64,000 nt of DNA from Terrabacter sp. Ter38 (GCF_024519435.1 NZ_JALJRZ010000015.1:1-64000); one strand, 5' to 3'; counted from the first letter of the stretch, positions 8,654-19,139 are shown. The notes: generated by a model not told the origin, from the letters alone. Translations and numbers: made by a program.

Positions 8654-9409
8654 ATGCGTGCGTTCGAGGAGCTCGTGGAGGAGGCGGCCGACGCCGACGT
8701 GACCGGTTGGGGGTTCGGCTGGCTCGACGGCCGGGCCACGGAGGAGCGGCCGGCCTGGGGCTACGCCCGGCTCCTCGCCGCTCGGCTGCCGATGGCCACG
8801 GCCGCCCTGGACGTCGACACCGGTGGCGGTGAGATCGTCGCGCAGATGCCGGCGCTGCCGGAGCGGATGGTCGTCACCGAGGGCTGGGCGCCCAACGCGG
8901 AGCGCGCGCGAGCCCTGCTCGCGGACCGAGGCGTCGAGGTGGTGCCCGTCGTGCCGGGTGACGAGCTGCCCTTCCCGGACGCGACCTTCGACCTCGTGAC
9001 GAGCCGTCACCCCGTGCGACCGGACTGGGACGAGATCGCCCGGGTGCTCGTCGACGGCGGCACCTACCTCGCCCAGCACGTCGGGCCGGCCTCGGCGTTC
9101 GAGCTCATCGAGCAGTTCCTCGGCCCGCTCCCGCGGGAGCGGCTCGGTCGCGACCCGCAGGCCGAGGTTCGGGAGGCCCGCGCGGCGGGCCTCGAGGTCG
9201 TCGACCTGCAGACCGCGCGCTGCCGGATGGAGCTGTACGACGTGGGTGCCGTCGCGTGGCTCCTGCGCAAGTGCGTCTGGTGGGTCCGTGACTTCACCGT
9301 GGAGACCTACCGCGAGACCCTCGAGCGTCTCGACGCCGGGATGCGGACGGGCCGGCCGTTCGTCGCCCACTCGACGCGGCACCTCATCGAGGCGCAGCGC
9401 CGTCGGTGA
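8654..9409 (+). CDS. Class I SAM-dependent methyltransferase
   Basis: A 251-residue protein with a Rossmann-type methyltransferase core. Motif I is ALDVDTGGGE near residues 42-54, the acidic end of strand 2 lies near the VVTEGW segment, and FPDATFDLVTSRHPV is the typical motif after strand 4. RVLVDGGTYLAQHVG matches the usual next strand and helix. The ATG at 8654 precedes the domain; the frame stays open upstream through the 18-bp repeats, but that part would give a non-natural Gly/Tyr/Pro tract. The substrate is unknown. A perfect terminator hairpin follows. Confidence 0.85.
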   Translation: MRAFEELVEEAADADVTGWGFGWLDGRATEERPAWGYARLLAARLPMATAALDVDTGGGEIVAQMPALPERMVVTEGWAPNAERARALLADRGVEVVPVVPGDELPFPDATFDLVTSRHPVRPDWDEIARVLVDGGTYLAQHVGPASAFELIEQFLGPLPRERLGRDPQAEVREARAAGLEVVDLQTARCRMELYDVGAVAWLLRKCVWWVRDFTVETYRETLERLDAGMRTGRPFVAHSTRHLIEAQRRR

Positions 9410-9421
9410 CACGGCCCACCG

Positions 9422-9459
9422 GGGGCGTCCCGCCGCTTGGGAGTTCAGCGGGACGCCCC
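9422..9459. terminator. Terminator after the methyltransferase gene
   Basis: A perfect 12-bp stem (ggggcgtcccgc with gcgggacgcccc) around a 14-nt loop, starting 12 nt after the stop codon. The gap from 9460 to 9651 holds nothing I can name apart from short inverted GCGTACCC/GGGTACGC arms. Confidence 0.75.
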
Positions 9460-9651
9460 GTCCCGGCCGACCGGTTGGTGGGACGTCGGCACGGCAGAGG
9501 CGTACCCGCCGGGACAGGGGAGCACCGACGGGTACGCAGCTCCATTCTCGCGGATCGAGGGCCTCTGCGTGAACGGTTTCGACGGGATCACGTCATGATC
9601 TGGGCGCTCGATCGTCTATCAGTCGACGGGACACGACCCCTGTGCCGTCCG

Positions 9652-9689
9652 GGGCCTCGGGCCGCCCGTGGAGGAGCGGCCCGGGGCCC
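9652..9689 (-). terminator. Terminator of the GH13 gene
   Basis: A 14-bp stem with one wobble pair around a 10-nt loop lies 12 nt beyond the stop of the minus-strand glycosidase at 9702. It is correctly placed to end that transcript. Confidence 0.7.
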
Positions 9690-9701
9690 TGCTGCGTCGC
9701 G

Positions 9702-11012
9702 TCAGGCGCCAACGAGCACCTGGTAGCCCCAGGCCGGCAAGGTGTACGGCTGGCCCTGCGCCAGCTCGAGGGTCTCGCCGCTGAAGGCGTCGCGCCACGA
9801 GCCCGCCTGCGGGCCGGCTCCGAGGGTCACGGTCCGGTCCTCGTCGCTGAAGTTGAACGCCGCGAAGACCCGGTCGTCGCCCACGGCTCGCACGAAGCTC
9901 AGCACCGCGGCCTCGGCCGAGTTGGGGACGCGCACCATGCGCCCGCCCGCGGCACCGTTCCACAGCGCGGGGTGGGCCTTCTTGAGGGCGAAGAGCTGCC
10001 GGTAGAGCTCGCCCTGCTCGTCCTCGCGCCACTCGATCTCGTCCTTGTCGAAGAAGATGAGCCGCTTGTCGCTGCCCGCCTCCTGACCGTTGTAGACGAG
10101 CGGCATGCCCTCGCTGACGACGGACAGGACGATCGCCGGCAGCAGCGCGTCGCCGAACTGCTCGTACTCGGTGCCCTCCCACGCGTTCTTGTCGTGGTTG
10201 CTGACGAAGAGCATCCGGTAGGCGTCGCGCTGGTAGAAGCGGTCGTTCCATGCGTAGTAGACCTTGAGGGCCTCGACGTCGGCCTTACCGTGGGCGATCT
10301 TGTGGAGCGTCTCGTTCCAGCTCCAGCCGTACGTCATGTCGAAGGCGCGGACGTGCAGGTCGCGCGACTCCCACTCGGCGAGCATGAAGACCGGCTTGAT
10401 CTCGTCGAGCTCGCGGCGGACGTTGTCCCAGAAGTCGACGGGCACGAATCCCGCCACGTCGCAACGGAACCCGTCGACATCGACGTCGCGGACCCAGAAC
10501 TTCATCGCCTCGGTCATGTAGCGACGCAGCTCGGGGTTGTCGTAGTCGAGGTCGATGATGTCGTCCCAGTCCCACCAGGGCGTGGGGCGCAGGTCGCCCT
10601 TCCAGTCACGGGCGTACCACTCGGGGTGCGCCTCGACGAGCGAGTTGTCCCACGCGGTGTGGTTGGCGACCCAGTCGAGGATGACGCGCAGACCGAGGCC
10701 GTGGGCCGTGTCGACGAAGTGGCGCAGGTCCTCCAGCGTCCCGAACTCCGGGTTGACGCCGAGGTAGTCCTTGACGGCGTACGGGCTGCCGAGCACGCCC
10801 TTGCGGTTCAGCTCCCCGATCGGGTGCACCGGCATGAGCCACACGATGTCGATGCCGAGGTCGCGGATGCGGGGCAGGTGCGCCTCGGCGGCCCGGAACG
10901 TGCCCTCGGGCGTGAGGTGGCGCTGGTTGATCTGGTAGATCGTCGCGCTGTGGCTCCACTCCGGGTGGGTCAGCTCGACGTCGGGCCGCGGGGCGTAGGG
11001 GTTGGCGGTCAC
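9702..11012 (-). CDS. Cytoplasmic GH13 alpha-amylase-family glycosidase
   Basis: A 436-residue glycoside hydrolase family 13 enzyme. Conserved regions are DWVANH (113-118), GFRCDVAG with the nucleophile Asp185, LAEWE with the acid/base Glu213, and SNHDKN for the third carboxylate. A short C-terminal beta domain follows. No signal peptide is present, so it acts on intracellular maltodextrin-type sugars. The domain set is smaller than in TreZ or GlgX elsewhere in this window. The start is a GTG at 11012. It lies downstream of the Lrp-family gene on the same strand, separated by a tandem repeat. Precise specificity (amylase, cyclomaltodextrinase or glucosidase) is open. Confidence 0.87.
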   Translation of the reverse strand: MTANPYAPRPDVELTHPEWSHSATIYQINQRHLTPEGTFRAAEAHLPRIRDLGIDIVWLMPVHPIGELNRKGVLGSPYAVKDYLGVNPEFGTLEDLRHFVDTAHGLGLRVILDWVANHTAWDNSLVEAHPEWYARDWKGDLRPTPWWDWDDIIDLDYDNPELRRYMTEAMKFWVRDVDVDGFRCDVAGFVPVDFWDNVRRELDEIKPVFMLAEWESRDLHVRAFDMTYGWSWNETLHKIAHGKADVEALKVYYAWNDRFYQRDAYRMLFVSNHDKNAWEGTEYEQFGDALLPAIVLSVVSEGMPLVYNGQEAGSDKRLIFFDKDEIEWREDEQGELYRQLFALKKAHPALWNGAAGGRMVRVPNSAEAAVLSFVRAVGDDRVFAAFNFSDEDRTVTLGAGPQAGSWRDAFSGETLELAQGQPYTLPAWGYQVLVGA

Positions 11013-11062
11013 GGGTGGCTCCTGGTCCGGATCGGTGGGGTGAGTGGTGTGGTTCGTCGTTC

Positions 11063-11125
11063 GGGTGCTGCGGGTGCTGCGGGTGCTGCGGGTGCTGCGG
11101 GTGCTGCGGGTGCTGCGGGTGCTGC
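11063..11125. repeat. Seven perfect tandem copies of a 9-bp unit
   Basis: The unit gggtgctgc is repeated seven times without error between the lrp-type gene and the GH13 gene, 51 to 113 bp upstream of the GH13 start. Perfect short-unit arrays like this mutate by slippage, so copy number may vary between strains. Its location in the 5' region of the GH13 gene gives it a possible effect on expression. Confidence 0.9.
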
Positions 11126-11137
11126 GAGCGTCGCACG

Positions 11138-12987
<1,850 letters not shown>

Positions 12988-13006
12988 GTCGCACCGGGGT
13001 GACCTT

Positions 13007-13051
13007 GGCCCCGGTCCGGTCCCTGCCCTCGGGCGGGAACGGGCCGGGGCC
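13007..13051. terminator. Terminator after hppD
   Basis: An 11-bp outer stem (ggccccggtcc with gggccggggcc, one wobble pair) continues into an inner stem. It begins 19 nt after the hppD stop and precedes the RDD gene. Confidence 0.6.
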
Positions 13052-13119
13052 GAGGCGTACCCGCCACCAGTCCGGGCGCCGCGGGTCTGGGAACGCCGAT
13101 GCCGTGGCACAGTTGGGGC

Positions 13120-13944
13120 ATGAGCCAGCAGCCCTCCGGGTGGTACGACGACCCCAGCAACACCGACATGCTCCGCTACTGGGACGGCGTGTCGTGGACC
13201 AACCACACCGCCCCGAAGAAGTCGCCGACCATCGCGCAGAGCACCATCGGCCTGCCGCACCAGAACCCGCAGGGACAGGTCCCGCCGGACCGCACCGGTG
13301 TCCCCACGCCGACGACGCCGATGCCCCAGGGCAGCGGCTGGCAGACTCAGTCGCCGGCGCAGCAGCAGGCGCCGCAGGGCTACTACCAGCAGGCCCCCGC
13401 CAACACGCAGTGGATGCACAACATCAAGAGCACCGCTGACGGCGTCCCCCTCGCCTCGTGGGGCAAGCGCTTCGCGGCGTGGGTCATCGACGGGCTCATC
13501 CTCGCCGTCGTCGGCGGGATCATCTCGTGGGCCGCGACACCACGCCTGTCCGAGCTCTTCTCCCAGATGGTGACGGCTGCCCAGGCCGGCGACCAGGCGC
13601 GCCTCGTCGAGATCCAGAACGAGCTCACGGGACCCGCGGTGCAGTTCTCGCTCTTCCTGTGGCTCGTGGCGACGGCCTACTGCCTCGTGTTCTGGACGAC
13701 GGTCGCCCAGACGCCCGGCAAGATGGCGCTCGGCATCAGCGTCCGGCGTGCCGCCGAGCCCGGCCCGCTGCCCCTGGGCACCGCCGTCATGCGTCGACTC
13801 GTCCCCCTGGCCGGGCAGTTCGTCCCCTTCCTGTCCCTGCTCGACGGACTCTGGCCACTGTGGGACGACAAGCGCCAGGCCCTGCACGACAAGGTCGCGA
13901 GCACCCAGGTCGTCGAGGGGAAGCAGCCGCGCAAGCAGGGCTGA
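13120..13944 (+). CDS. DUF2510-RDD family membrane protein
   Basis: A 274-residue protein in three parts. Residues 1-30 are a DUF2510 motif (GWYDDPSN, then RYWDGVSWTNHT). Residues 31-110 are a Gln/Pro/Thr-rich linker. Residues 115-260 are an RDD domain with transmembrane helices (AAWVIDGLILAVVGGII and QFSLFLWLVATAYCLVFW) and the TPGKMALGISV signature. The final segment, WDDKRQALHDKVASTQVV, is also typical of RDD proteins. RDD proteins are inner-membrane proteins; some act in ion homeostasis, but this one's role is unknown. The ATG at 13120 starts DUF2510 directly. Confidence 0.9.
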   Translation: MSQQPSGWYDDPSNTDMLRYWDGVSWTNHTAPKKSPTIAQSTIGLPHQNPQGQVPPDRTGVPTPTTPMPQGSGWQTQSPAQQQAPQGYYQQAPANTQWMHNIKSTADGVPLASWGKRFAAWVIDGLILAVVGGIISWAATPRLSELFSQMVTAAQAGDQARLVEIQNELTGPAVQFSLFLWLVATAYCLVFWTTVAQTPGKMALGISVRRAAEPGPLPLGTAVMRRLVPLAGQFVPFLSLLDGLWPLWDDKRQALHDKVASTQVVEGKQPRKQG

Positions 13945-14079
13945 CGCCCTGACGGCTCGGCCGGCGGCATAACTCCCTTGCCCCGCTGTCGGGGGTCGGC
14001 GCGAGAATGGACAGTGCGCGGGCAGTCCCGCGCCCACGGCGCCGATGCCGTCGCGCACCCCTCGTCCCCCGGAGTCATC

Positions 14080-15642
14080 GTGTCTGCTCCCAGTGCCACC
14101 AGCCAGCCCAGCTATCCCGACAAGATCGACGGGCCGGTCCTCAAGATCGCCGGTGTCGTCGTGCTCGGGGCGATCATGTCGATCCTCGACATCACGGTCG
14201 TCAACATCGCGTTGCCGACCTTCCAGACCGTCTTCGCCGAGAGCCCCGAGCAGCCACTGCCCTACTCCACCGTCGCGTGGACGGTGACGGCCTACACCCT
14301 CGCGCTCGCCACGGTCATCCCGCTCACCGGCTGGGCCGCCGACCGGTTCGGCACGAAGCGGCTCTACGTCCTCGCCGTGGCGCTCTTCACCGCCGGCTCG
14401 GCCCTGTGTGCCACGGCCGGGTCGATCGAGTTCCTCATCGGCTTCCGCGTCCTGCAAGGCCTCGGCGGCGGGATGCTCATGCCGCTCGGCATGACGATCA
14501 TGACGCGCGCCGCGGGTCCGGCCCGGATGGGCCGGCTGATGGCGATCCTCGGTGTCCCGATGCTGCTCGGACCGATCTTCGGACCCATCCTCGGGGGCTG
14601 GCTCATCGAGGTCGCGAGCTGGCACTGGATCTTCCTCATCAACGTGCCGATCGGCATCGTCGCGGCGCTCTACGCCTGGTGGGCGCTGCCCTCCGACGCC
14701 CCGGAACCCTCCGAGTCCTTCGACGTGGTCGGCATGCTGCTCATGTCCCCGGGCCTGGCGCTCTTCCTCTACGGCATCAGCTCGATCCCCGGCGAGGGCA
14801 CGGTCATGTCCACGAAGGTGCTCGTCCCGCTCGGCATCGGGCTCGCCATGCTCGTCGGCTTCGTCTTCTACAGCTTCCGGCCCGAGCACCCGCTGCTCGA
14901 CCTGCGACTCTTCCGCAACCGCCGCCTCAGCGTCGCGACGATCACGATGTTCCTCTTCGCCGCGGCCTTCTTCGGTGGCCTGCTGCTCGTGCCGACGTAC
15001 CTCCAGCAGGTGCGGGGGCTCGACACGCTCCACGCGGCGTTCCTCATGGTGCCCCAAGGCGTCGGCGCGATGGTGACGATGCCGATCGCCGGCGCCCTCT
15101 CGGACCGCATCCCGGTGGGCCGCATCGTGCCCTTCGGGCTGCTGGCCATCACCGGCGGGATGTTCGCCCTGACTCAGGTGGGTGTCGACACCCCGTACTG
15201 GGGCTTCATGGTCCCGGTGCTCTTCGTCATGGGTCTCGGCATGGGCGGCACGATGATGCCGCTCATGACCTCGGCGCTCAAGACGCTGCAGAGCCACCAG
15301 GTGGCGCGCGGCTCGACGCTGCTCAACATCAGCCAGCAGATCGCGAGCTCCGTCGGTGTCGCCGTCATCTCCGTGGTCTTCACGAACTACCTCAGCGCCT
15401 CGGCGCTGGCCGGCCCGGCCATCGCGGCGCTGCACGACCCGACCCTCGTCGACGACGTCGGTGGGCCGGCGGCGGTCCAACAGGGCCTGGCCGAGGCCGC
15501 CGACGCGTTCGGCGCCACCTTCCTCGTCGCCGCGATCCTCGTGGCGCTGACGCTGATCCCGGCGTCGTTCCTGCCCCGCAAGCACGAGACGTCGCACTTC
15601 CTCGACGACCAGACCGAGGCGGCGCCGGTCGTCATCCACTGA
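14080..15642 (+). CDS. DHA2-family MFS drug/H+ antiporter (EmrB/QacA type)
   Basis: A 520-residue proton-driven exporter with about 14 predicted transmembrane helices. Signature motifs are LDITVVNIALPTF in helix 1, GWAADRFGTKRLY (motif A) between helices 2 and 3, RVLQGLGGGMLMPLG, and GPIFGPILGGWLI (motif C). The GTG at 14080 has GGAG six bases upstream; the frame is open earlier but lacks a better ribosome site. It is convergent with fah, 16 nt apart. Its substrate is unknown, although its position within the homogentisate region invites the idea of an aromatic acid or metabolite. Confidence 0.9.
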   Translation: MSAPSATSQPSYPDKIDGPVLKIAGVVVLGAIMSILDITVVNIALPTFQTVFAESPEQPLPYSTVAWTVTAYTLALATVIPLTGWAADRFGTKRLYVLAVALFTAGSALCATAGSIEFLIGFRVLQGLGGGMLMPLGMTIMTRAAGPARMGRLMAILGVPMLLGPIFGPILGGWLIEVASWHWIFLINVPIGIVAALYAWWALPSDAPEPSESFDVVGMLLMSPGLALFLYGISSIPGEGTVMSTKVLVPLGIGLAMLVGFVFYSFRPEHPLLDLRLFRNRRLSVATITMFLFAAAFFGGLLLVPTYLQQVRGLDTLHAAFLMVPQGVGAMVTMPIAGALSDRIPVGRIVPFGLLAITGGMFALTQVGVDTPYWGFMVPVLFVMGLGMGGTMMPLMTSALKTLQSHQVARGSTLLNISQQIASSVGVAVISVVFTNYLSASALAGPAIAALHDPTLVDDVGGPAAVQQGLAEAADAFGATFLVAAILVALTLIPASFLPRKHETSHFLDDQTEAAPVVIH

Positions 15643-15658
15643 GGGCGGCCCGGGGGCC

Positions 15659-16912
15659 TCAGCGGGCGGGTCGGACGGTGCCGGTGACCTCGCCGAGTCC
15701 GATGCGCGAGCCGTCGGGTCCCGGCGCCCAGGCCGTCATGGTGACCGTGTCGCCGTCCTCGAGGAAGCCGCGGGTCGAGCCGTCCGCGAGCGTCAGCGGC
15801 TCGGCGCCGTTCCACGTCAGCTCGAGCAGGCTGCCCCGGCTGTCGCGCGTCGGGCCGCTGACCGTCCCCGAGCCGAAGAGGTCGCCGTCGCGCAGAGAGG
15901 CGCCGTTGACGGTGAGGTGCGCGAGCATCTGGGCCGGCGACCAGTACATCCCGGCGTGCTCGGGGCGCGAGACGACCGTGCCGTTGAGGCTGACCTCGAT
16001 GTGCACGTCGAGGCCGAAGGCGTCACCGCGAAGATAGGGCAGCACCTCCGGGTCCGACTGTCCCGGAAGGGAAACGCGGGCCGCGGCGAGCGCCTCCAGC
16101 GGCGTGACCCACGCCGAGACCGACGTGGCGAAGGACTTGCCGAGGAAGGGGCCGAGCGGAACGTACTCCCAGGCCTGGATGTCACGGGCGCTCCAGTCGT
16201 TGAGGACCACGACGCCGAAGAGGTGGTCGGGCGCCTCGTCGACCGAGACGCGCGACCCGAGGTCGGTCGCGCCGCCGACGACGTAGCCGAGCTCCGCCTC
16301 GATGTCGAGGCGGATGCTCGGCCCGAAGACGGGGGTGGGGTCGTTCGGGCCCTTGCGTTGGCCCGTCGGGCGGACGACGTCGGTGCCCGACACGACGACC
16401 GTGCCGGCGCGGCCGTGATAGCCGATCGGCAGGTGCTTCCAGTTCGGGGGGAGCGCGGCGTTGTCCGGGCGGAAGATCTGGCCCACGTTGCTCGCGTGGT
16501 CCTCGCTCGCATAGAAGTCGACGTAGTCGGCCACCTCCACGGGCAGGTGGAGCGTGACCTCCGCGAGGGGGTGCAGGTGCGGCGAGACGCCGTCGCGGTG
16601 CACCTCGTCGCGAAGCACCTCGGTCAACCACTCCCGGGCGACGGTCCACGCCGGATGGCCGAGGGCGAGGAAGGCGTTGAGGCTGGGGGTCTGCCACGCC
16701 GTCGCGAGGTCGGGCCCGTCACCGACGAGCCCGGCGTCACGGCCGATCGCGGCCACGGCGCCTGCATCGAGCACGAGGTCACCGATGCGCACCCCGACGC
16801 GTCGCACCGGGTCGCCGGCCGTGCTGAAGACGCCGTAGGGGAGGGTCTCGATGCCGAAGGGGTGGTCGGCGGGGACGTCGAGCCAGGTGGTCGGCCGGGT
16901 GGTCGTCGTCAT
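15659..16912 (-). CDS. fahA: Fumarylacetoacetase
   Basis: Hydrolyses fumarylacetoacetate to fumarate and acetoacetate, the last step of tyrosine/homogentisate catabolism. The 417-residue protein matches full-length two-domain FAH rather than the short FAH-like hydrolases. Metal and catalytic residues are visible: Asp132 and His139 in DFYASEDHASNVG, the glutamates in IEAELGYVVG, and Asp in LNDWSARDIQ. The ATG at 16912 overlaps the stop of the upstream unknown gene (ATGA), so the two are an operon. The frame stays open much further upstream, but that is a shadow of the neighbouring gene. Confidence 0.95.
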   Translation of the reverse strand: MTTTTRPTTWLDVPADHPFGIETLPYGVFSTAGDPVRRVGVRIGDLVLDAGAVAAIGRDAGLVGDGPDLATAWQTPSLNAFLALGHPAWTVAREWLTEVLRDEVHRDGVSPHLHPLAEVTLHLPVEVADYVDFYASEDHASNVGQIFRPDNAALPPNWKHLPIGYHGRAGTVVVSGTDVVRPTGQRKGPNDPTPVFGPSIRLDIEAELGYVVGGATDLGSRVSVDEAPDHLFGVVVLNDWSARDIQAWEYVPLGPFLGKSFATSVSAWVTPLEALAAARVSLPGQSDPEVLPYLRGDAFGLDVHIEVSLNGTVVSRPEHAGMYWSPAQMLAHLTVNGASLRDGDLFGSGTVSGPTRDSRGSLLELTWNGAEPLTLADGSTRGFLEDGDTVTMTAWAPGPDGSRIGLGEVTGTVRPAR

Positions 16913-17778
16913 GCGTGGGACTCCTCGGTGGTGATCAGCCCGAGCGCCTCGAGCTCGGTCAACGGGTCGAGCACACCGCAGCAGCCGTAGGCGGTGAAGC
17001 TCTCGCGGACGCGTTCCGCGTCGTCGGTGCCCAGGCTGGAGACCGCGGTCACGAGCACCTCGGTGTCGCGGCGGGCGAGCTCGCCGGACAGCTCGCGGGC
17101 CTCGGCCCCGGCCAGCGCCTCGTGTGTGGCGAGAAGGACGTTGAGCAGGCCGTGCATCGGCTTGTCCTGGCGCGTGCCGCGGACGACGTGGTGCAGCCCG
17201 CCCGTCAGCTTGAAGGGCAGGCCGCGCAGCACGACGGCGTCGAGGAAGCCGGCGAGCGTCGCCTCGTCGGGCCAGGGCCACGCGGGGGTGGCGCCGGTGC
17301 GGAACTTGGCCGTGACGTCGTGCTCCTCGTCGACGGCGTGAGCGATGTCGTCGAGGCCTGACTCCTGGTCTGAACCGAGGCCGACCTCCACGACGAGGGG
17401 GATGGCCAGGTCGAGGGTGCGGCGCCAGCCGTCGGTCCCTTCGGTCCAGCCGAGCTCGGCGCCGGACACGAGGACCCGGGGGTCGTCGCGCAGCAGGTCG
17501 ACCGCATCGAGGAGCGGTTCGAGGGGAGCGCCCGGACGGACGACGAGCGAGACCGCGAGCGGCTCCGCGACGGCCCGGTCGTCCCTCGCGGCAAGGCCGG
17601 CGAGCTCGGCCCCCGCGGTGGCCGGCACGAGCAGCGGACCGATGTGGGCGGCGTACGGCCCCGCGCGACGGTCGAGATGCTCGCGGACGGCGACGTCGAG
17701 GGGCGCCAGTCCCGGCGGGAAGACCGCGGCGTCGTCGACGAGGCGGTCGAAGAGTGGCGCGAACGGCGTCCTTGACAT
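16909..17778 (-). CDS. Conserved protein of unknown function in the fah operon
   Basis: A 289-residue protein that I cannot name. Two segments look catalytic: KFRTG at 158-162 and FKLTGGLHHVVRG at 189-201, each following a hydrophobic strand. Alternating strand/helix blocks throughout suggest a TIM-barrel-like fold, and Cys266-Cys267 lie near the C-terminus. I recall KxRTGG/FKxTxGLHH-type motifs from an uncharacterised actinobacterial family. There is no signal peptide or membrane segment. It is the first gene of a two-gene operon with fah (4-nt overlap) and is divergent from hmgA, so it very likely serves the homogentisate pathway. Its function is open; see the finding on the missing isomerase. 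Confidence 0.85.
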   Translation of the reverse strand: MSRTPFAPLFDRLVDDAAVFPPGLAPLDVAVREHLDRRAGPYAAHIGPLLVPATAGAELAGLAARDDRAVAEPLAVSLVVRPGAPLEPLLDAVDLLRDDPRVLVSGAELGWTEGTDGWRRTLDLAIPLVVEVGLGSDQESGLDDIAHAVDEEHDVTAKFRTGATPAWPWPDEATLAGFLDAVVLRGLPFKLTGGLHHVVRGTRQDKPMHGLLNVLLATHEALAGAEARELSGELARRDTEVLVTAVSSLGTDDAERVRESFTAYGCCGVLDPLTELEALGLITTEESHA

Positions 17779-17797
17779 GACCGGGAGCGTACTCCAC

Positions 17798-17815
17798 TGT
17801 TGCAATAGCGATACA
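17798..17815. promoter_or_regulatory. Candidate operator in the hmgA/fah divergent promoter
   Basis: TGTTGCAATAGCGATACA is an imperfect inverted repeat with TGT and ACA ends, a shape common for IclR-family sites. It lies between the starts of the unknown gene (17778) and hmgA (17861) and is AT-rich for this genome. An IclR-type gene follows hmgA. The link is positional. Confidence 0.4.
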
Positions 17816-17860
17816 TCAGCGTCCGCTCATCGGACGCGCTCGACGGAGAGGCCCTCGCCC

Positions 17861-19135
17861 ATGGCGCACTACCAGTCGGTCGGCAGCATCCCGCCCAAGC
17901 GGCACACCCAGCACCGCCGACCCGGCGCCGGGAGCGCCCCGGGCGAGCTCTACTACGAGGAGCTGATGGGCGAGGAGGGCTTCAGCTCCGACAGCTCCCT
18001 GCTCTACCACCGCAACATCCCGTCGACGACGGTCGGCGCCGCCGTGTGGGGGGTCCCTGACCAGTCGACGACGCCGAACCATCCGCTGACGCCCCGGCAC
18101 CTCAAGCTCCATGACCTCTTCGCCGCCGCCTCGGTCGAGGGCACCGACGTCGTCACCGGTCGCCGACTCGTCCTCGGCAACGGTGACGTGCGCATCTCGT
18201 ATGCCGTCGCGGGCGCGCCGAGCCCCTGGTACCGCAACGGGATCGGCGACGAGTGCGTCTACGTCGAGCGCGGCCGAGCCCGCGTCGAGACGGTCTTCGG
18301 CGCCTTCGACGTCGGCGAGGGCGACTACGTCATCATCCCGAGGGCGACGACGCACCGGTGGCTCCCCGAGGTCTCCGGCGACGAGCCGCTCCGGGCGTAC
18401 TGCATCGAGGCGAACAGCCACATCGCGCCGCCCAAGCGCTATCTCAGCAAGTACGGCCAGCTCCTCGAGCACGCCCCCTACTGCGAGCGCGACCTGCGCC
18501 AGCCGGACGGTCCGCTCCTCGCCGAGGACGTCGGCGCGAGCCCCGACGAGGAGACCGAGGTCTACATCAAGCACCGTGGCAACGGCCCGGGTGGCGTCGT
18601 CGGCACGATCCACACGCTGCCGTTCCACCCGCTCGACGTCGTCGGCTGGGACGGCTGCCTCTACCCGTACGTCCTCAACGTGCGCGACTTCGAGCCGATC
18701 ACCGGCCGCATCCACCAGCCGCCGCCCGTGCACCAGGTCTTCGAGGGCGCGAACTTCGTCATCTGCAACTTCGTGCCCCGCAAGGTCGACTACCACCCGC
18801 TCGCGATCCCCGTTCCCTACTACCACTCGAACGTCGACAGCGACGAGATCATGTTCTACGTCGACGGCGACTACGAGGCCCGCAAGGGGTCGGGCATCGG
18901 CAAGGGGTCGATCTCCGTGCACCCGGGCGGCCACCCGCACGGCCCACAGCCCGGTGCGACCGAGGGCTCCATCGGTGTCGAGAGCTTCGACGAGCTCGCG
19001 GTCATGGTCGACACGTTCCGTCCGCTCGAGCTCGGCGAGGGCGGTGTGGCCGTCGACGACGGCCTCTACGCGATGTCGTGGTCCAAGGGGGCGGGCCGTG
19101 GGAGGACGCCCGACGGCGCCCACTCCGAGGGCTGA
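17861..19135 (+). CDS. hmgA: Homogentisate 1,2-dioxygenase
   Basis: Fe(II) dioxygenase that opens the ring of homogentisate to maleylacetoacetate. The 424-residue cupin protein has the family's C-terminal metal site: His322 in PYYHSN, Asp328/Glu329 in DSDEIMFYV, and His360 in HPGGHPHGPQPG. Upstream it has VHQVFEG and KVDYHPLA. The usual bacterial sequence around the carboxylate is MSEFMG, and here it is DSDEIMF, so which acid binds iron needs alignment. The ATG at 17861 follows a GGAGAGG ribosome site. It is divergent from the unknown-fah operon and followed four nt later by an IclR-type regulator. Confidence 0.94.
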   Translation: MAHYQSVGSIPPKRHTQHRRPGAGSAPGELYYEELMGEEGFSSDSSLLYHRNIPSTTVGAAVWGVPDQSTTPNHPLTPRHLKLHDLFAAASVEGTDVVTGRRLVLGNGDVRISYAVAGAPSPWYRNGIGDECVYVERGRARVETVFGAFDVGEGDYVIIPRATTHRWLPEVSGDEPLRAYCIEANSHIAPPKRYLSKYGQLLEHAPYCERDLRQPDGPLLAEDVGASPDEETEVYIKHRGNGPGGVVGTIHTLPFHPLDVVGWDGCLYPYVLNVRDFEPITGRIHQPPPVHQVFEGANFVICNFVPRKVDYHPLAIPVPYYHSNVDSDEIMFYVDGDYEARKGSGIGKGSISVHPGGHPHGPQPGATEGSIGVESFDELAVMVDTFRPLELGEGGVAVDDGLYAMSWSKGAGRGRTPDGAHSEG

Positions 19136-19139
19136 CCCC

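Noticed and set aside
7259-9409. Apparent 716-residue open frame ending in the methyltransferase
   Set aside because: Its first two thirds are a shifted reading of the 5'-nucleotidase gene, and the GYP repeats are the intergenic 18-bp units. The natural start is 8654.
11063-11125. Possible CRISPR array
   Set aside because: The units are 9 bp and contiguous with no spacers. It is a simple tandem repeat, and no cas genes are present.
15659-17797. Apparent 712-residue fusion of fumarylacetoacetase with an N-terminal extension
   Set aside because: The extension is the out-of-frame reading of the neighbouring unknown gene. Real fah starts at 16912 with a 4-nt overlap.
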